From: G963662605 sp963667005
GTDB taxonomy: Bacteria > Bacteroidota > Ignavibacteria > Ignavibacteriales > Ignavibacteriaceae
NCBI GenBank assembly: GCA_963667005.1
Contig: OY762937.1
Coordinates: 2,294,001 to 2,358,000 of the forward strand
Direction of reading: 5' to 3'
Length of the DNA: 64,000 bases
Below, in pieces: positions 43,688 through 54,119 of the stretch (position 1 is its first letter; each line of letters begins with the position of its first letter). A model generated the notes under the pieces. The model worked only from the letters and a program-made list of their open reading frames with translations. It searched no databases and had not been told where the DNA came from. Both the position numbers and the translations under genes were made by a program.

Positions 43688-45862
43688 GTGATAATAAAAC
43701 GCTTAAATACCAGCCTCCGGATAAAGTTCACTATATTATTCGTTACAGTAATTCTCATCGTCCTTATGATGCCCCGGGGCGGGGCACTGGAGTCAGATGC
43801 CATCGTCGGAAATGTGTGGATGCAGGATGATTTGATCGCAGACTTCAGTTTCCCGGTTCTGAAAAATTCCATGAAGTATAAAGAGGAAGTTGAAGAAGAA
43901 AAAAAATCCATCCTTCCGGTTTTTGTTTATAATGAGGACGCTCTCCGCTATTCCCTGGATTCAGTAAATTCGTATCTAGACAACCTGCCTGCAATGTTGA
44001 GGCATGTAACAGCCAATTCTACCGGTGAAGAAAACAATCCGACTTTCTTGTCGGCAAAAGCCTTTGACGAATTGAGCAGCCTGTACTTGAAAAATGTAGA
44101 TAAAAATTTTCCTGGCACTGCACTCGTCGCCCTGCGAAAAGATATTGTTGACCGGATAAATAGTTATTATGCCAAGGGTGTACTTGGAGATGTCCCGGGA
44201 GATTATCAGGGACCCAACATTACAATCCGGAAAAAGAATGTTGATATTTCTCAGCCTATGTCAAGATTTATGTTGCTGTCTGATATTGTTGAGAGTGTTT
44301 CCCGAAATGCGCATAGTGCGAGTTATCCGGGCCGCGAGAGTCTTTTAGATGAATTCGCGGTTCACTTCCTGCATCCAAATATTGTTTATGATTCGAATCT
44401 TACCAAAGAAGAGATAGATTACAGCATAAAAAAAGTTTCCAAATATGCTGGAATAGTTACGGAAAATGAGAAGATTATCGGTAAACACGATCGTATTAAT
44501 CCGGAAAATAAGCTAAAAATTGATTCATATCGCATTGCAAAAGGTGACAGCCTTGGCTGGGAAGGTTTCACCATGCAGTTTATCGGAAGATTTCTGCACA
44601 TCTTTCTCCTTGTAGTGCTGTTTAGCATTTATTTATTCCTATTCAGAAAAAGAATATACAACGAAAACAAGAAGCTGTTGATATTTGCGATCTTACTGTT
44701 ATGGACGGGCTTCATAACGTATTTGCAAAACACACTTGAAGGAAGTGATGCTGTCCGATTTCTGATATTTATACCTGCCGCTTCCATGCTTATAACCATC
44801 ATGTTTGATTCACGTGTCGGTTTTTATGCAACAGTCGTCTTTTCACTGATATGCGGGGCATTACACGGTAACGATTATGCTTTTGTCGTAATGAACGTTG
44901 TAGCGGGTGCTCTTTCGGCATATAGCGTGCGCGATATTAAAAATCGTAATCAGATTTTCAGATCGTTTCTCTTTATCCTTATCGCTTACATAATCGCAGT
45001 AGTTGCATTCGGGTTGGAATCTATGACTTCCTGGAAAAAGATGTTCATAGAAATGGGGTTTGCATCAACAAATGCGCTTGTTAGTCCGGTGCTGACCTAT
45101 GGTTTGCTGGTATTTTTTGAACAGATATTCAAAGTAACGACTGATTTGACTTTTATAGAACTATGTAACTTCGATCGTCCGCTTCTCCGTGAACTTGCAA
45201 AAAAAGCGCCCGGTTCATTTAATCATTCTATGACTCTGGGTACGCTTGCCGAGAGCGCTGCTACTGCGGTCAACGCAAATCCATTGCTTGCCCGTGCCGG
45301 TGCCTATTATCATGACGTAGGTAAACTTACCAGTCCGAAGTACTTCGTTGAAAACCAGCTGGACACTGCAAACGTGCACGACGGTATGATTCCGGAGGAA
45401 AGTGTTAAGGCAATTAAAGAGCACGTATTTAAGGGAAAAGAACTGGCTAAAGAATACAAATTGCCAAAAGAAATTATTGATTTCATTCCGATGCATCACG
45501 GCACTACGGTAATGAATTTCTTTTATGAAAAAGCCAAACGTTTATACGGGGAAGACCAGATTGACTTGAGAAATTACCGGTACCCGGGACCGAAACCGAA
45601 TACAAAAGAAACTGCTATTGTCATGTTGGCTGATTCATGTGAATCAGCAGTTCGCTCGATTAAAAATCCTGATGCTGAAAAAGTTGAGAATGTCATCAAT
45701 AATCTTTTCAACGCGAGAATTGAAGATGGGCAACTCGATGAGTCTCCTTTAACGTTGGGTGATATAATCAAAATCAAGGAGGCTTTTTACGAAATTCTCT
45801 TGGGGCAGTATCATAAAAGGATTCAGTATCCCCATCAAGATGAATTAGAAAAAGCAGATTGA
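43688..45862 (+). CDS. PgpH-like 7TM HD-domain phosphodiesterase (c-di-AMP type)
   Basis: A 724-aa receptor-like membrane enzyme. An N-terminal helix is followed by a large extracytoplasmic 7TMR-HDED domain (to about residue 300), a block of seven helices, and a cytosolic HD domain with HSMTLG, AYYHDVGKL and HHGTTVM. This is the PgpH architecture, which hydrolyses c-di-AMP. The start is GTG at 43688. The Xer gene starts inside its stop codon (TTGA), implying coupling. Confidence 0.93.
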   Translation: MIIKRLNTSLRIKFTILFVTVILIVLMMPRGGALESDAIVGNVWMQDDLIADFSFPVLKNSMKYKEEVEEEKKSILPVFVYNEDALRYSLDSVNSYLDNLPAMLRHVTANSTGEENNPTFLSAKAFDELSSLYLKNVDKNFPGTALVALRKDIVDRINSYYAKGVLGDVPGDYQGPNITIRKKNVDISQPMSRFMLLSDIVESVSRNAHSASYPGRESLLDEFAVHFLHPNIVYDSNLTKEEIDYSIKKVSKYAGIVTENEKIIGKHDRINPENKLKIDSYRIAKGDSLGWEGFTMQFIGRFLHIFLLVVLFSIYLFLFRKRIYNENKKLLIFAILLLWTGFITYLQNTLEGSDAVRFLIFIPAASMLITIMFDSRVGFYATVVFSLICGALHGNDYAFVVMNVVAGALSAYSVRDIKNRNQIFRSFLFILIAYIIAVVAFGLESMTSWKKMFIEMGFASTNALVSPVLTYGLLVFFEQIFKVTTDLTFIELCNFDRPLLRELAKKAPGSFNHSMTLGTLAESAATAVNANPLLARAGAYYHDVGKLTSPKYFVENQLDTANVHDGMIPEESVKAIKEHVFKGKELAKEYKLPKEIIDFIPMHHGTTVMNFFYEKAKRLYGEDQIDLRNYRYPGPKPNTKETAIVMLADSCESAVRSIKNPDAEKVENVINNLFNARIEDGQLDESPLTLGDIIKIKEAFYEILLGQYHKRIQYPHQDELEKAD

Positions 45863-46776
45863 AACCAATCGCCAACAAACATCCGTTGTACCAGTTTCTT
45901 TCGGACTACAGCAGTTATTTATTTCTTGAAAGAAATCTTTCCGAAAATACTATCGGCTCATATCAGACTGACATAAAGACATTTCTTGAATATCTGATTG
46001 AGTGTGGAATCGCTGACCTTAATGTCGTAACTCACAAGGAGATGGTCGGATTCTTTAAGTTGCTAACGAAAATTGGACTAAACGAAAGATCGGTCGCAAG
46101 ATACTTTTCTGCACTTAAAGGTTTTTTCAGCTTCTTGATAAGTGCGGGATATATCGAGAAAAATCCTTCCGACTCCCTGACTGCTCCCAAAATCTCAAGA
46201 AAACTGCCGGAGGTATTGTCGGTTGACGAGGTAAATGCTATTCTTGAGCAGCCTGATGTGGGCGATGTATTAGGTTTGCGTGATAAAGCAGTTCTCGAAT
46301 TATTCTACGCATGCGGATTGCGCGTGTCCGAGGTGATAAATCTCCGGCTAACAGGCCTTTACCTCGACGATGGGATAATTCGTGTGACTGGTAAAGGTAA
46401 TAAAGAACGCATTGTACCGATAGGGGATTCGGCTGTACATTGGATACAGGAATATTTGAAAAACAGTCGCATCGTATTAGCGAAAAGCATTAAAAGCGAG
46501 AATATATTATTTTTAAATGTACGCGGTACAAAATTTTCTAGAATGGGACTGTGGAAGATGGTGCACCAGTATTCCGTTATGGCGCAGGTGACAAAACAGA
46601 TCCACCCCCATACGTTCAGGCATACGTTTGCAACGCATTTGTTGGAAGGTGGTGCCGATTTGCGTGCAGTGCAGGAAATGCTTGGACATTCGGATATTTC
46701 GACAACGCAGATTTATACGCATATTGACCGTGATTATATCAAGCAGGAACACAGAGACCATCACCCTCGCGGGTAG
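45859..46776 (+). CDS. tyrosine recombinase XerC/XerD-type
   Basis: A 305-aa site-specific recombinase. The SAM-like N-terminal core-binding domain is followed by the catalytic residues Arg (CGLRVSE), Lys (GKGNKER), the HxxR box (HPHTFRHTFA), His (LGHSD) and nucleophile Tyr (TTQIYTHI), all intact. Length and spacing match chromosomal XerC/XerD, which resolve chromosome dimers at dif. The start is a TTG overlapping the PgpH-like stop. Which of XerC or XerD it is cannot be decided here. Confidence 0.93.
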   Translation: MKPIANKHPLYQFLSDYSSYLFLERNLSENTIGSYQTDIKTFLEYLIECGIADLNVVTHKEMVGFFKLLTKIGLNERSVARYFSALKGFFSFLISAGYIEKNPSDSLTAPKISRKLPEVLSVDEVNAILEQPDVGDVLGLRDKAVLELFYACGLRVSEVINLRLTGLYLDDGIIRVTGKGNKERIVPIGDSAVHWIQEYLKNSRIVLAKSIKSENILFLNVRGTKFSRMGLWKMVHQYSVMAQVTKQIHPHTFRHTFATHLLEGGADLRAVQEMLGHSDISTTQIYTHIDRDYIKQEHRDHHPRG

Positions 46777-46809
46777 TTGGATTATTCAATAAAACACGAA
46801 CATTGAGTT

Positions 46810-48657
46810 TTGAATACATATAAGAAAATACTAAAGTTTGCATTATCCTATTGGCAGTATATCATATTGTCTATTCTCTGCACGATTTTCTTTGCTTTAC
46901 TGAACGGCGTCTCGGTATATATGGCCATTCCTTTGCTTGATACACTTTTTCAGGAGGGTGGTAAGACAGCTCAGCAGGTAACTGTGGCAGTTCATTCTTC
47001 CCAATCGTGGATTGACTCCATCAAACAAAGCCTGAATCAATTTTTAACGACGGTTATTATTACCGGTAGTAAGACCGATTCATTGCTGCGCATCTGTGCC
47101 TTTATTCTTATTGCATTTTTCCTAAAGAATTTTTTCGGCTATCTACAATCTTTTTTCCTGATGTTTGTTGAGCAGGGAACACTACGCGACATTCGCGATG
47201 CCATCTATAAGCACCTCCATGAATTACCATTGAGTTTCTTTAAGAGTGAGAAAACAGGGAATTTCATATCCATCATTATTAATGACGTAAATGTCATCCA
47301 GGCGAGCATATCCGTTTCGTTTTTAAGCGCAATCAGAGAACCGCTGACCATTCTTGTTTTCCTCGGTATGGCACTGAGCATAAGCTGGAAGTTGACCATA
47401 TTCTCATTGCTTGCATTGCCGGGCGCGATAATTGCCATCGCACTCATAGGAAGAAAACTGAGAAAACAGATCGGTATACTGCAAGCGAAGATTGCAGATA
47501 TCACTAATATTCTCACAGAGACTATTTCCGGCGTAAAAATCGTCAAAGCCTTCGGCATGGAAGAATACGAGAATAAGAAATTTAAAAATGAAACTCAGGG
47601 ATTCTTCAAGTTAATGCTCCGGATAACACGCTTCCGAGGGCTTACATCACCATTAACGGAGATATTGAGCGTTATTGTCGGTGCAATCATTATCTATATG
47701 GGCGGCAGACTTGTATTGATTGACCAGTCATTAAAAGCAAGTGAATTTCTGGCTTTTCTGCTTGCAATATTTCAGATGATACCACCGATTAAAGAACTGA
47801 GTCAGGTTAATAATAAAATTCAAGAAGCTGCTGCTGCCGGCGACCGGGTTTTTGCACTGATTGAAACGCCTTCCACCATTGTTAATGCTGAAGATGCTAC
47901 ACCAGTAACCGGATTTACTAAGGAAATTGTTTTTGAAAATGTCTCATTCAAATACGATGACTCCGATGAAATAATATTGCAGAATATTTCATTCAGGGCT
48001 TCTAAAGGGGATATTGTTGCATTTGTGGGTCCAAGCGGTGGAGGAAAGTCTACCTTGGTAGATTTGATGCCCAGATTTTATGATATTTTTAAGGGTTCTA
48101 TACTATTGGATGGTAAAGACATCCGTAAGTATACCATTGAATCACTTCGCACACTGTTTGGTATCGTGACTCAGGAAACAATACTGTTCAATGAAACGAT
48201 TTCGCAGAATATTGCATATGGACTCCAGAATATTTCACACGATGCAATTGTAAAGGCAGCCAAGGCAGCGAATGCACACGATTTCATCATGGAATTGCCG
48301 GATGGATATGATACCATCATTGGTGAGCGGGGATTGAAAATTTCAGGCGGCCAGAGGCAAAGATTGTCAATCGCGAGAGCTTTATTAAAAAATCCCGAAA
48401 TTCTGATTTTTGACGAGGCTACCTCTGCGTTGGATAATGAATCCGAGATTTTGGTGCAGCAAGCAATTGACAATTTGATGACGGAGCGGACGACATTTAT
48501 TATAGCTCATAGATTGAGCACTATCCGGAAAGCAACAAAGATCGTTGTTATCGAAAAAGGCGAAATCGTTCAGATTGGAACGCACGAGAGCCTGGTCTTG
48601 GAAAAAGACGGTTTGTACAAAAAGTTATATGAGATGCAGTTTAGAGAAGAAAAATGA
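46810..48657 (+). CDS. MsbA-like lipid/polysaccharide ABC exporter
   Basis: A 615-aa fused ABC half-transporter. Six membrane helices (residues of about 15-340) precede an ATPase with Walker A GPSGGGKST, Q-loop, signature ISGGQRQR, Walker B ILIFDEATSALD and H-loop His (IIAHRLST). It resembles MsbA flippases for lipid-linked oligosaccharides. The start is a TTG at 46810. Its stop overlaps the O-antigen-ligase-like gene by four bases, supporting an envelope-glycan role. Confidence 0.93.
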   Translation: MNTYKKILKFALSYWQYIILSILCTIFFALLNGVSVYMAIPLLDTLFQEGGKTAQQVTVAVHSSQSWIDSIKQSLNQFLTTVIITGSKTDSLLRICAFILIAFFLKNFFGYLQSFFLMFVEQGTLRDIRDAIYKHLHELPLSFFKSEKTGNFISIIINDVNVIQASISVSFLSAIREPLTILVFLGMALSISWKLTIFSLLALPGAIIAIALIGRKLRKQIGILQAKIADITNILTETISGVKIVKAFGMEEYENKKFKNETQGFFKLMLRITRFRGLTSPLTEILSVIVGAIIIYMGGRLVLIDQSLKASEFLAFLLAIFQMIPPIKELSQVNNKIQEAAAAGDRVFALIETPSTIVNAEDATPVTGFTKEIVFENVSFKYDDSDEIILQNISFRASKGDIVAFVGPSGGGKSTLVDLMPRFYDIFKGSILLDGKDIRKYTIESLRTLFGIVTQETILFNETISQNIAYGLQNISHDAIVKAAKAANAHDFIMELPDGYDTIIGERGLKISGGQRQRLSIARALLKNPEILIFDEATSALDNESEILVQQAIDNLMTERTTFIIAHRLSTIRKATKIVVIEKGEIVQIGTHESLVLEKDGLYKKLYEMQFREEK

Positions 48658-50711
48658 AAATTGATCAGAACTATAAAAACATAGCGTGGGGATTCCTCAT
48701 TCTATTTATCATAACTCTTTCCAATTCAATATTCTTGAATCAGATCGGGTATTACGGTGCATTGGTTTTTCTCCTGTTTGGATGGTGGAAAACCAAATCA
48801 AATCCCTTTGAAAAGAATGGGCTGGAAATCTTTCTTCTGCTCTATCTTGCAGCCGAAGTATTGGCGTTGATTTTCTCGGTTGATAAAGCCGGTGCTTTTA
48901 GAAACCTGCTAAAAAGAGCTTTCCTGATTCCGATTATTTATACAATTGCAGCGACGGCAACAGATAAGAAGAAAATAAAAACTCTTCTAACCATTTATAT
49001 CGCGTTTGCAGCTTTAGGCGGTCTGGCTTACGTTGGATTTTCAATCCCTCATTATCTTGCGCATAAATATCAGTTAGAACAGTCAGGTCCCTCGATATTT
49101 CAGTACCCCATAACAGCCAGCGAAATGATGAGCTTTGCGTGCATTATGTTATTTGCGCTCGTTGTAAACATGAAAATGAAGATGTCGACCCGTCTATTAC
49201 TGACAGCGGCTTTTCTTGTCTTATTAATTGCGGAATTCGCGACATTTAAGAGGACCGGCTGGCTTGGTATGGGTGCCGGTCTACTTGTTGTGCTGTTGTT
49301 TTCCAAACGGTGGGTGTTGAGTGCCGCATTATTAATTATTGCTGTCGCGGGATTTTTAACGCAAAAGAATATCAGCAACCTTTATTTCGTACAGCAAAAG
49401 GGAAACAACCTCGAGATTGTTTATAAGGAAGCCACTGCGGGCAGGGCGTCCTTCATCATGCCGATGGGTACAGGCTGGATACTTTCAGATTTTGATAAGG
49501 GATTGAATTTATTAGATACTGCCGGGAAAATTCAACAGACCGTTCAGACTCCCGTCCCCGTAGTTTCTACAATCAAATGTAATGATTCGATATTTGCGGC
49601 TTATTTACTCGATACCAGGCTTGAATTAATGAAATTCAAGGATGGACGAATAACCAATTTGCATCGGGAGTTTTTGTCCCCGGGATATACAATGGGTGCT
49701 TTCTGTTTTAATAATGCTCTATATGTAAGAGATGCGGATAGTGGTATTACCATATTTCCCGATTTAACGACTCCTCAGGTGAAGAAGCGTTATCCGGAAT
49801 TGTCACATCGTTTGTTCTTCGGAGTGGATTCCACGGTTTTTGTATTTGCTGACGAAAAAACCCGGATCTCAGTATACGAAAATGCAGCAGGTATGATTGG
49901 TAATAAAATTGATGATTTCACTCCGGAAGAGAAGGGTAGCACAGTTTTATTCTATAAAGATAAAAAACTGTTTGTCGCAAACGGTAACGTGCTTCATGTG
50001 TATTTGCTTGGCCAAAAGAATCTTGCCCTGATAGCGACAAAAAAGACAAAAGATGCGATTATGGGGATCACTCCTGTTGACTCCACTGCACTGATTTATG
50101 ATATCAAGGGAGGACTATATCAATACGAATATAAAACTGATGCGCTTATCTCTTTGAAAACCAGCCAGCCCAAAGCAATGATGATCGGGAGCGTGGACAA
50201 GGCCGGAAGCACTATCGGTATATGCGAATTGAACCGTGGCAGGCTGCTCAGCATTTTTGATCCGTATCATCCCTCAAACTATTCAAGGTTTTGTTTTTGG
50301 CGCGCCGGCTTTCATATGGTGAAGGATCACCCCGTATTCGGCGTCGGAGATATTGATTTGCAGAAGCTTTACAGAGAGTATAAACGCCCCTACGATAAGG
50401 AAATCCAGGGGCATATGCACAATAACTATATCCATTTACTGGTAACCTTAGGAATCGTCGGTTTCCTTGTCGTCATGACTCTGCTCGTTATGATTGGCAA
50501 GAAGATGTACACTGTCTTCGGCAAGGTTAAATCAGATGATTTGTACCGTGCATATATACTCGGTTTCGCCGGTGTATTTACATCATTTCTCGTGGCAGGA
50601 TTGACTGAATGGAATTTCGGAGATCATGAAATTATTACATTGATCTGGTTCCATCTGGGATTGATGTTCGCAATGTTCAGTGCCTATCAAAGGGAAGAAG
50701 TAAAAGAATAA
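48654..50711 (+). CDS. O-antigen-ligase-like membrane protein with a large soluble insert
   Basis: A 685-aa protein. Residues of about 1-240 form seven or more membrane helices. A soluble beta-rich region of about 290 residues follows (about 240-530). Then comes the WaaL/Wzy_C-like segment (RLLSIFDPYHPSNYSRF, then GFHMVKDHPVFGVGD, then HMHNNYIHLLVTLGIVGF) and the last helices. The insert has strand-pair units such as DSIFAAYLLDTRLELMKF and KLFVANGNVLHVYLLG that look like beta-propeller blades. Ordinary WaaL proteins lack it. It is coupled to the MsbA-like exporter. Confidence 0.82.
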   Translation: MKIDQNYKNIAWGFLILFIITLSNSIFLNQIGYYGALVFLLFGWWKTKSNPFEKNGLEIFLLLYLAAEVLALIFSVDKAGAFRNLLKRAFLIPIIYTIAATATDKKKIKTLLTIYIAFAALGGLAYVGFSIPHYLAHKYQLEQSGPSIFQYPITASEMMSFACIMLFALVVNMKMKMSTRLLLTAAFLVLLIAEFATFKRTGWLGMGAGLLVVLLFSKRWVLSAALLIIAVAGFLTQKNISNLYFVQQKGNNLEIVYKEATAGRASFIMPMGTGWILSDFDKGLNLLDTAGKIQQTVQTPVPVVSTIKCNDSIFAAYLLDTRLELMKFKDGRITNLHREFLSPGYTMGAFCFNNALYVRDADSGITIFPDLTTPQVKKRYPELSHRLFFGVDSTVFVFADEKTRISVYENAAGMIGNKIDDFTPEEKGSTVLFYKDKKLFVANGNVLHVYLLGQKNLALIATKKTKDAIMGITPVDSTALIYDIKGGLYQYEYKTDALISLKTSQPKAMMIGSVDKAGSTIGICELNRGRLLSIFDPYHPSNYSRFCFWRAGFHMVKDHPVFGVGDIDLQKLYREYKRPYDKEIQGHMHNNYIHLLVTLGIVGFLVVMTLLVMIGKKMYTVFGKVKSDDLYRAYILGFAGVFTSFLVAGLTEWNFGDHEIITLIWFHLGLMFAMFSAYQREEVKE

Positions 50712-50722
50712 GAAATATATTC

Positions 50723-52117
50723 TTAATGTCCCTTGGTATCGCCTGTGATCATCTGTAGAATTGTAGTAAAGAGTATCTGAATATCCAGGTTGAGTGACCA
50801 GTTCTCAATATACCAGATATCCAGCTCGATACGTTTCTGGATACGCTTTTTATTTTCTTCAAGATCCTTCACGTCGCCGCGTAATCCGTGAATTTGTGCC
50901 CAGCCGGTAATACCAGGTTTAACCAGATTTCTTAACCGGATCGCTTCAATAAAGTTTTCGTACATCTCATCATACACAACTGCATGCGGCCTCGGTCCAA
51001 CTATGGACATATGTCCCAGTAATACATTGAATATTTGGGGGAGTTCATCCAGATTCGATTTTCTTAAAAACCGCCCGAACTTTGTTATACGTTCATCATC
51101 CTGCGATGTCGGTTTGTATTGAATATCCACCTTTTGAAAAGACATACTTCTGAATTTGTAGCACCTGAAGTATTTGTGTCCTTTCCCGACCCGATTCTGA
51201 ACGTAAAATACGGGACCGGGAGATAACAGCTTTTGTAGAATTGCAATGATGCTAAATAACCAGGGGACTACTGTGATACAAACAACCAATGCGACACTGA
51301 GGTCAAAAGCCCGTTTTAAAATTCTCCAATGCAGCTCTTCAAGCGGTTCTCTTCGCAAAGAGAGCACGGGGAATCTATCAACTGAGGTAATAGTGAATTT
51401 AGATGACAGATATTGCAAATAATCAGGAATAATATAGGTGTGGAGGGCAAACTTATTGCAGATTCTGATAATTTCCTGAATACGGCTGATTTCAGTCTGC
51501 TCCATTGCAATAAATACATCTTCTACCGCCTTTTGCTCAACCAGTGCCTCAAATTCAGAGTAGGTACCGGCATACTCCGGAATCTCTAAAGGTTTGTCTG
51601 ATACGAGGCCGATATATGAATAGCTGAGAGAAGGATTCTGCTGCGCGGTACGGATAAACTCAATTGCTGTTTCTCCGCTGCCGACAACTAATAAATTTCT
51701 TAATGTTTTCGCTGAACGTTTTCTGTGCTTTAAAACTTTTCTGGTGATAATTGCTTTAACAACAGAAATGATATAGAGCAGTAAAGAATAAAATAATAAA
51801 AAGTTACGGGTGAAGAATGTTTCTTTAACAAAGAACACAAACAGAACAATAACCGAGGCTTGTACAATCACCAGCTTCAATAAAGAATATGCGGAAGCAG
51901 CTATGAACCTGTTCCCGATAGTCTCATAATACCCTGAATTGCTTGTACTGAAATACCAGGTAATGAACAGTATAAGTGGAAGAAGGAACATATACTGATG
52001 TGTTGCAAGCAGAGCGGCAGGCTGTGCTAATAAAGCGGCCGCAAGAAATGTCCCGGTAATGACCAGGAAGTCAATAAGCAGCGATGTCGCAATCAGTGAG
52101 CGTTGGCGCGTAATCAT
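50723..52117 (-). CDS. undecaprenyl-phosphate sugar phosphotransferase (WbaP/WcaJ-like)
   Basis: A 464-aa bacterial sugar transferase that starts polysaccharide units on the lipid carrier. Four N-terminal membrane helices and a CoA-binding-like domain (NLLVVGSGETAIEFIRT) precede the catalytic region. The latter has RAFDLSVALVV, PGPVFYVQNRVGK, YKFRSM, RKSNLDELPQIFNVLLG, the key MSIVGPRPH and GITGWAQIHGLRG. The start ATG directly abuts the TAG stop of the upstream phosphorylase. It converges on the O-antigen-ligase-like gene, with which it may share a pathway. Confidence 0.94.
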   Translation of the reverse strand: MITRQRSLIATSLLIDFLVITGTFLAAALLAQPAALLATHQYMFLLPLILFITWYFSTSNSGYYETIGNRFIAASAYSLLKLVIVQASVIVLFVFFVKETFFTRNFLLFYSLLLYIISVVKAIITRKVLKHRKRSAKTLRNLLVVGSGETAIEFIRTAQQNPSLSYSYIGLVSDKPLEIPEYAGTYSEFEALVEQKAVEDVFIAMEQTEISRIQEIIRICNKFALHTYIIPDYLQYLSSKFTITSVDRFPVLSLRREPLEELHWRILKRAFDLSVALVVCITVVPWLFSIIAILQKLLSPGPVFYVQNRVGKGHKYFRCYKFRSMSFQKVDIQYKPTSQDDERITKFGRFLRKSNLDELPQIFNVLLGHMSIVGPRPHAVVYDEMYENFIEAIRLRNLVKPGITGWAQIHGLRGDVKDLEENKKRIQKRIELDIWYIENWSLNLDIQILFTTILQMITGDTKGH

Positions 52118-53422
52118 CTATTTGATAATCTCTTTGATCAATTTGAGCTTGGCAGGTTTTTTCTGGGCAAAGCTATAAGCTTTTGCCAATCTTGCCTGTG
52201 CGGCGGCAACTTTTTTCTTGTCATCGGTGAAGATCTCGGCTATTAGCTGTCCCTTGACTACCTTATCGCCGATTTTGGCATGAAGAATAAGTCCGGCTTT
52301 CGGGTCAATGATGTCTTCTTTTTTCATTCTTCCTGCACCCAATTCAAGTCCTGCCATACCTACTTGATAGGTATCTATTGCGCTTATGTATCCCGATTGC
52401 AAAGCGCAGAATTCAGTATGTACTTTGGATTTTGGATATAGTGCGAAGTTCTGTAAATATTTGACATCGCCGCCCTGGGCTTTTACAATTTCCAGGAATT
52501 TCTTAAGTGCTAAGCCGCTCTTGATCATGGTCATAGAAAGCTTTATACCATCGTCAATCGACTTAGCTTTCCCTGCGAGGTAAAGCATTGCTCCCGATAA
52601 GGTTAAGCTTACAGTGCACAGGTCATCTACCCATTCACCGCTGAGGATTTTAACGCATTCAACAATTTCCAGCCAGTTGCCGATATAATTGCCAAGTGGC
52701 TGGTTCATGTCGGTAATAAATCCGAGAACCTTTTTATCAAATTCTTTTGCCGTGCCGATAAGTGATTTGGCTAATCTTCTTGCGTCTTCATGTTTCACCA
52801 TGAATGCACCGCTTCCGGTTTTAATGTCGAGCACTAACCCGTCAATCCCTTCAGCCAGCTTTTTGCTCATGATACTTGAGGTAATGAGGGGTATTGATTC
52901 AACAGTTCCGGTTACATCACGCAGGGCATATATTGATTTATCGGCGGGAGCGATTTCTTTCGTCTGACCAATCATCACAGCATTAATTTTTTGCAGCTGT
53001 TTCTTGTAATTTTTGAGAGTCATATTTGTGCTGAATCCGGGTATGGCCTCAAGCTTATCGAGGGTTCCACCGGTGTGGCCGAGGCCCCGGCCGGAGATCA
53101 TTGGCACCGGAACACCGGCGGCAGCAACGATAGGCGCAAGAATCATTGACGTTTTATCACCAACACCGCCCGTGGAATGTTTATCTATCTTGACACCTTT
53201 AACGGAGGATAGCTCAACAACAACGCCGCTATGTAGCATTGCTTCAGTAAGGAAGGCGGTTTCTTCTACGGTCATGCCGTTCAGGTATGTAGCCATCAGG
53301 AATGCGGACATCTGATAATCAGGTATTCTGGCTTTAGTAAAAGCGTCAACCATCCAGATAATTTCTTCTTTATCCAGAACTTGTTTATTTCTTTTCTTTT
53401 TGATTATTTCAATAGCATTCAT
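52118..53422 (-). CDS. pyrimidine-nucleoside (thymidine) phosphorylase
   Basis: A 434-aa phosphorylase cleaving thymidine/uridine to base and sugar-1-phosphate. The family signature SGRGLGHTGGTLDKLEAIPG (about residue 105) and the phosphate-site KHSTGGVGDKTS are intact, followed by the alpha/beta and C-terminal domains of normal length. I start at the ATG at 53422 (GAGGAA upstream), trimming a 21-residue upstream extension. Together with upp at 63 kb it salvages or degrades pyrimidines. Confidence 0.95.
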   Translation of the reverse strand: MNAIEIIKKKRNKQVLDKEEIIWMVDAFTKARIPDYQMSAFLMATYLNGMTVEETAFLTEAMLHSGVVVELSSVKGVKIDKHSTGGVGDKTSMILAPIVAAAGVPVPMISGRGLGHTGGTLDKLEAIPGFSTNMTLKNYKKQLQKINAVMIGQTKEIAPADKSIYALRDVTGTVESIPLITSSIMSKKLAEGIDGLVLDIKTGSGAFMVKHEDARRLAKSLIGTAKEFDKKVLGFITDMNQPLGNYIGNWLEIVECVKILSGEWVDDLCTVSLTLSGAMLYLAGKAKSIDDGIKLSMTMIKSGLALKKFLEIVKAQGGDVKYLQNFALYPKSKVHTEFCALQSGYISAIDTYQVGMAGLELGAGRMKKEDIIDPKAGLILHAKIGDKVVKGQLIAEIFTDDKKKVAAAQARLAKAYSFAQKKPAKLKLIKEIIK

Positions 53423-53558
53423 ACAATTTCCTCGGACGCTTGTTATAGATAAAAACCATATTCCTGATGATGCGGATTTGCACAAACATCAACTACAAAA
53501 CTAACAATTTTAACTGATTTTTAAGAGGGGAAAGGAGAGATAGTGGTATTTAAAAACA

Positions 53559-53592
53559 AAAAGCGGAAAAGCCTGAAGGCCGTTCCGCTTTA
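53559..53592 (-). terminator. intrinsic terminator of the HU gene
   Basis: AAAGCGGAA and TTCCGCTTT pair around an inner GCC/GGC stem. Read on the minus strand it is followed by TTTTGTTTTTA. Confidence 0.85.
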
Positions 53593-53612
53593 TAAAGATC
53601 AAACCAACTTGC

Positions 53613-53897
53613 TTAAAGAATAGCGTCTTTAGCTTGTTTTGCAATACGGAATTTCAAAACCTTCTTAGCCGGGATAATCATTGTTTCGCCTGTGCGAGGA
53701 TTCCGACCGGTTCTTTTTTTGCGGCTGGCAACAACGAGTTTACCAAGTCCAGGAATAACAAAACTCTTCTTAGCTTCTTTGTAAGCTAATGAAACGAGTT
53801 CTTCGAGAAATTGTCCGGCGACTTTTTTGGTGGTGCCGGTTTTTTCAGACAACTTAGCAATGATTGCTGATTTTGTCATTGGTTTTGCAGTAGCCAT
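53613..53897 (-). CDS. HU-family DNA-binding protein
   Basis: A 94-aa nucleoid protein. The dimerisation core (AIIAKLSEKTGTTKKVAGQFLEE), the beta arm GLGKLVVASRKKRTGRNPRTGE and the C-terminal KFRIAKQAKDAI are diagnostic of HU/IHF. The arm carries the usual GRNPRTG tip with its Pro. It is slightly extended at the N-terminus (MATAKPMTK). It is monocistronic, with the terminator at 53559. Confidence 0.96.
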   Translation of the reverse strand: MATAKPMTKSAIIAKLSEKTGTTKKVAGQFLEELVSLAYKEAKKSFVIPGLGKLVVASRKKRTGRNPRTGETMIIPAKKVLKFRIAKQAKDAIL

Positions 53898-54119
53898 ATA
53901 TTTTGCCTTTATGAATTAATTAATATAATTAATTGATGTACTCTTAAAGTTATGTAAAAATTTTATTTTATTCAATCAACAAATCAAAAAAAATAAAAAA
54001 AAGTTTTATCGCAGCGGCTTCCAGAGCAAGTAAAACCTTTATGCCGTCAGGCTTCTCCGCCTATTATCAGGCTGAACAGGTAATTACACCTGCCATTACT
54101 GCCTTATGAGCGCTTATCC

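Noticed and set aside
45859..46776. Tyrosine recombinase as an integrase marking a mobile island
   Set aside because: Length, motifs and its coupling to a PgpH-like gene fit chromosomal XerC/D; no attachment-site repeats or phage genes are nearby.
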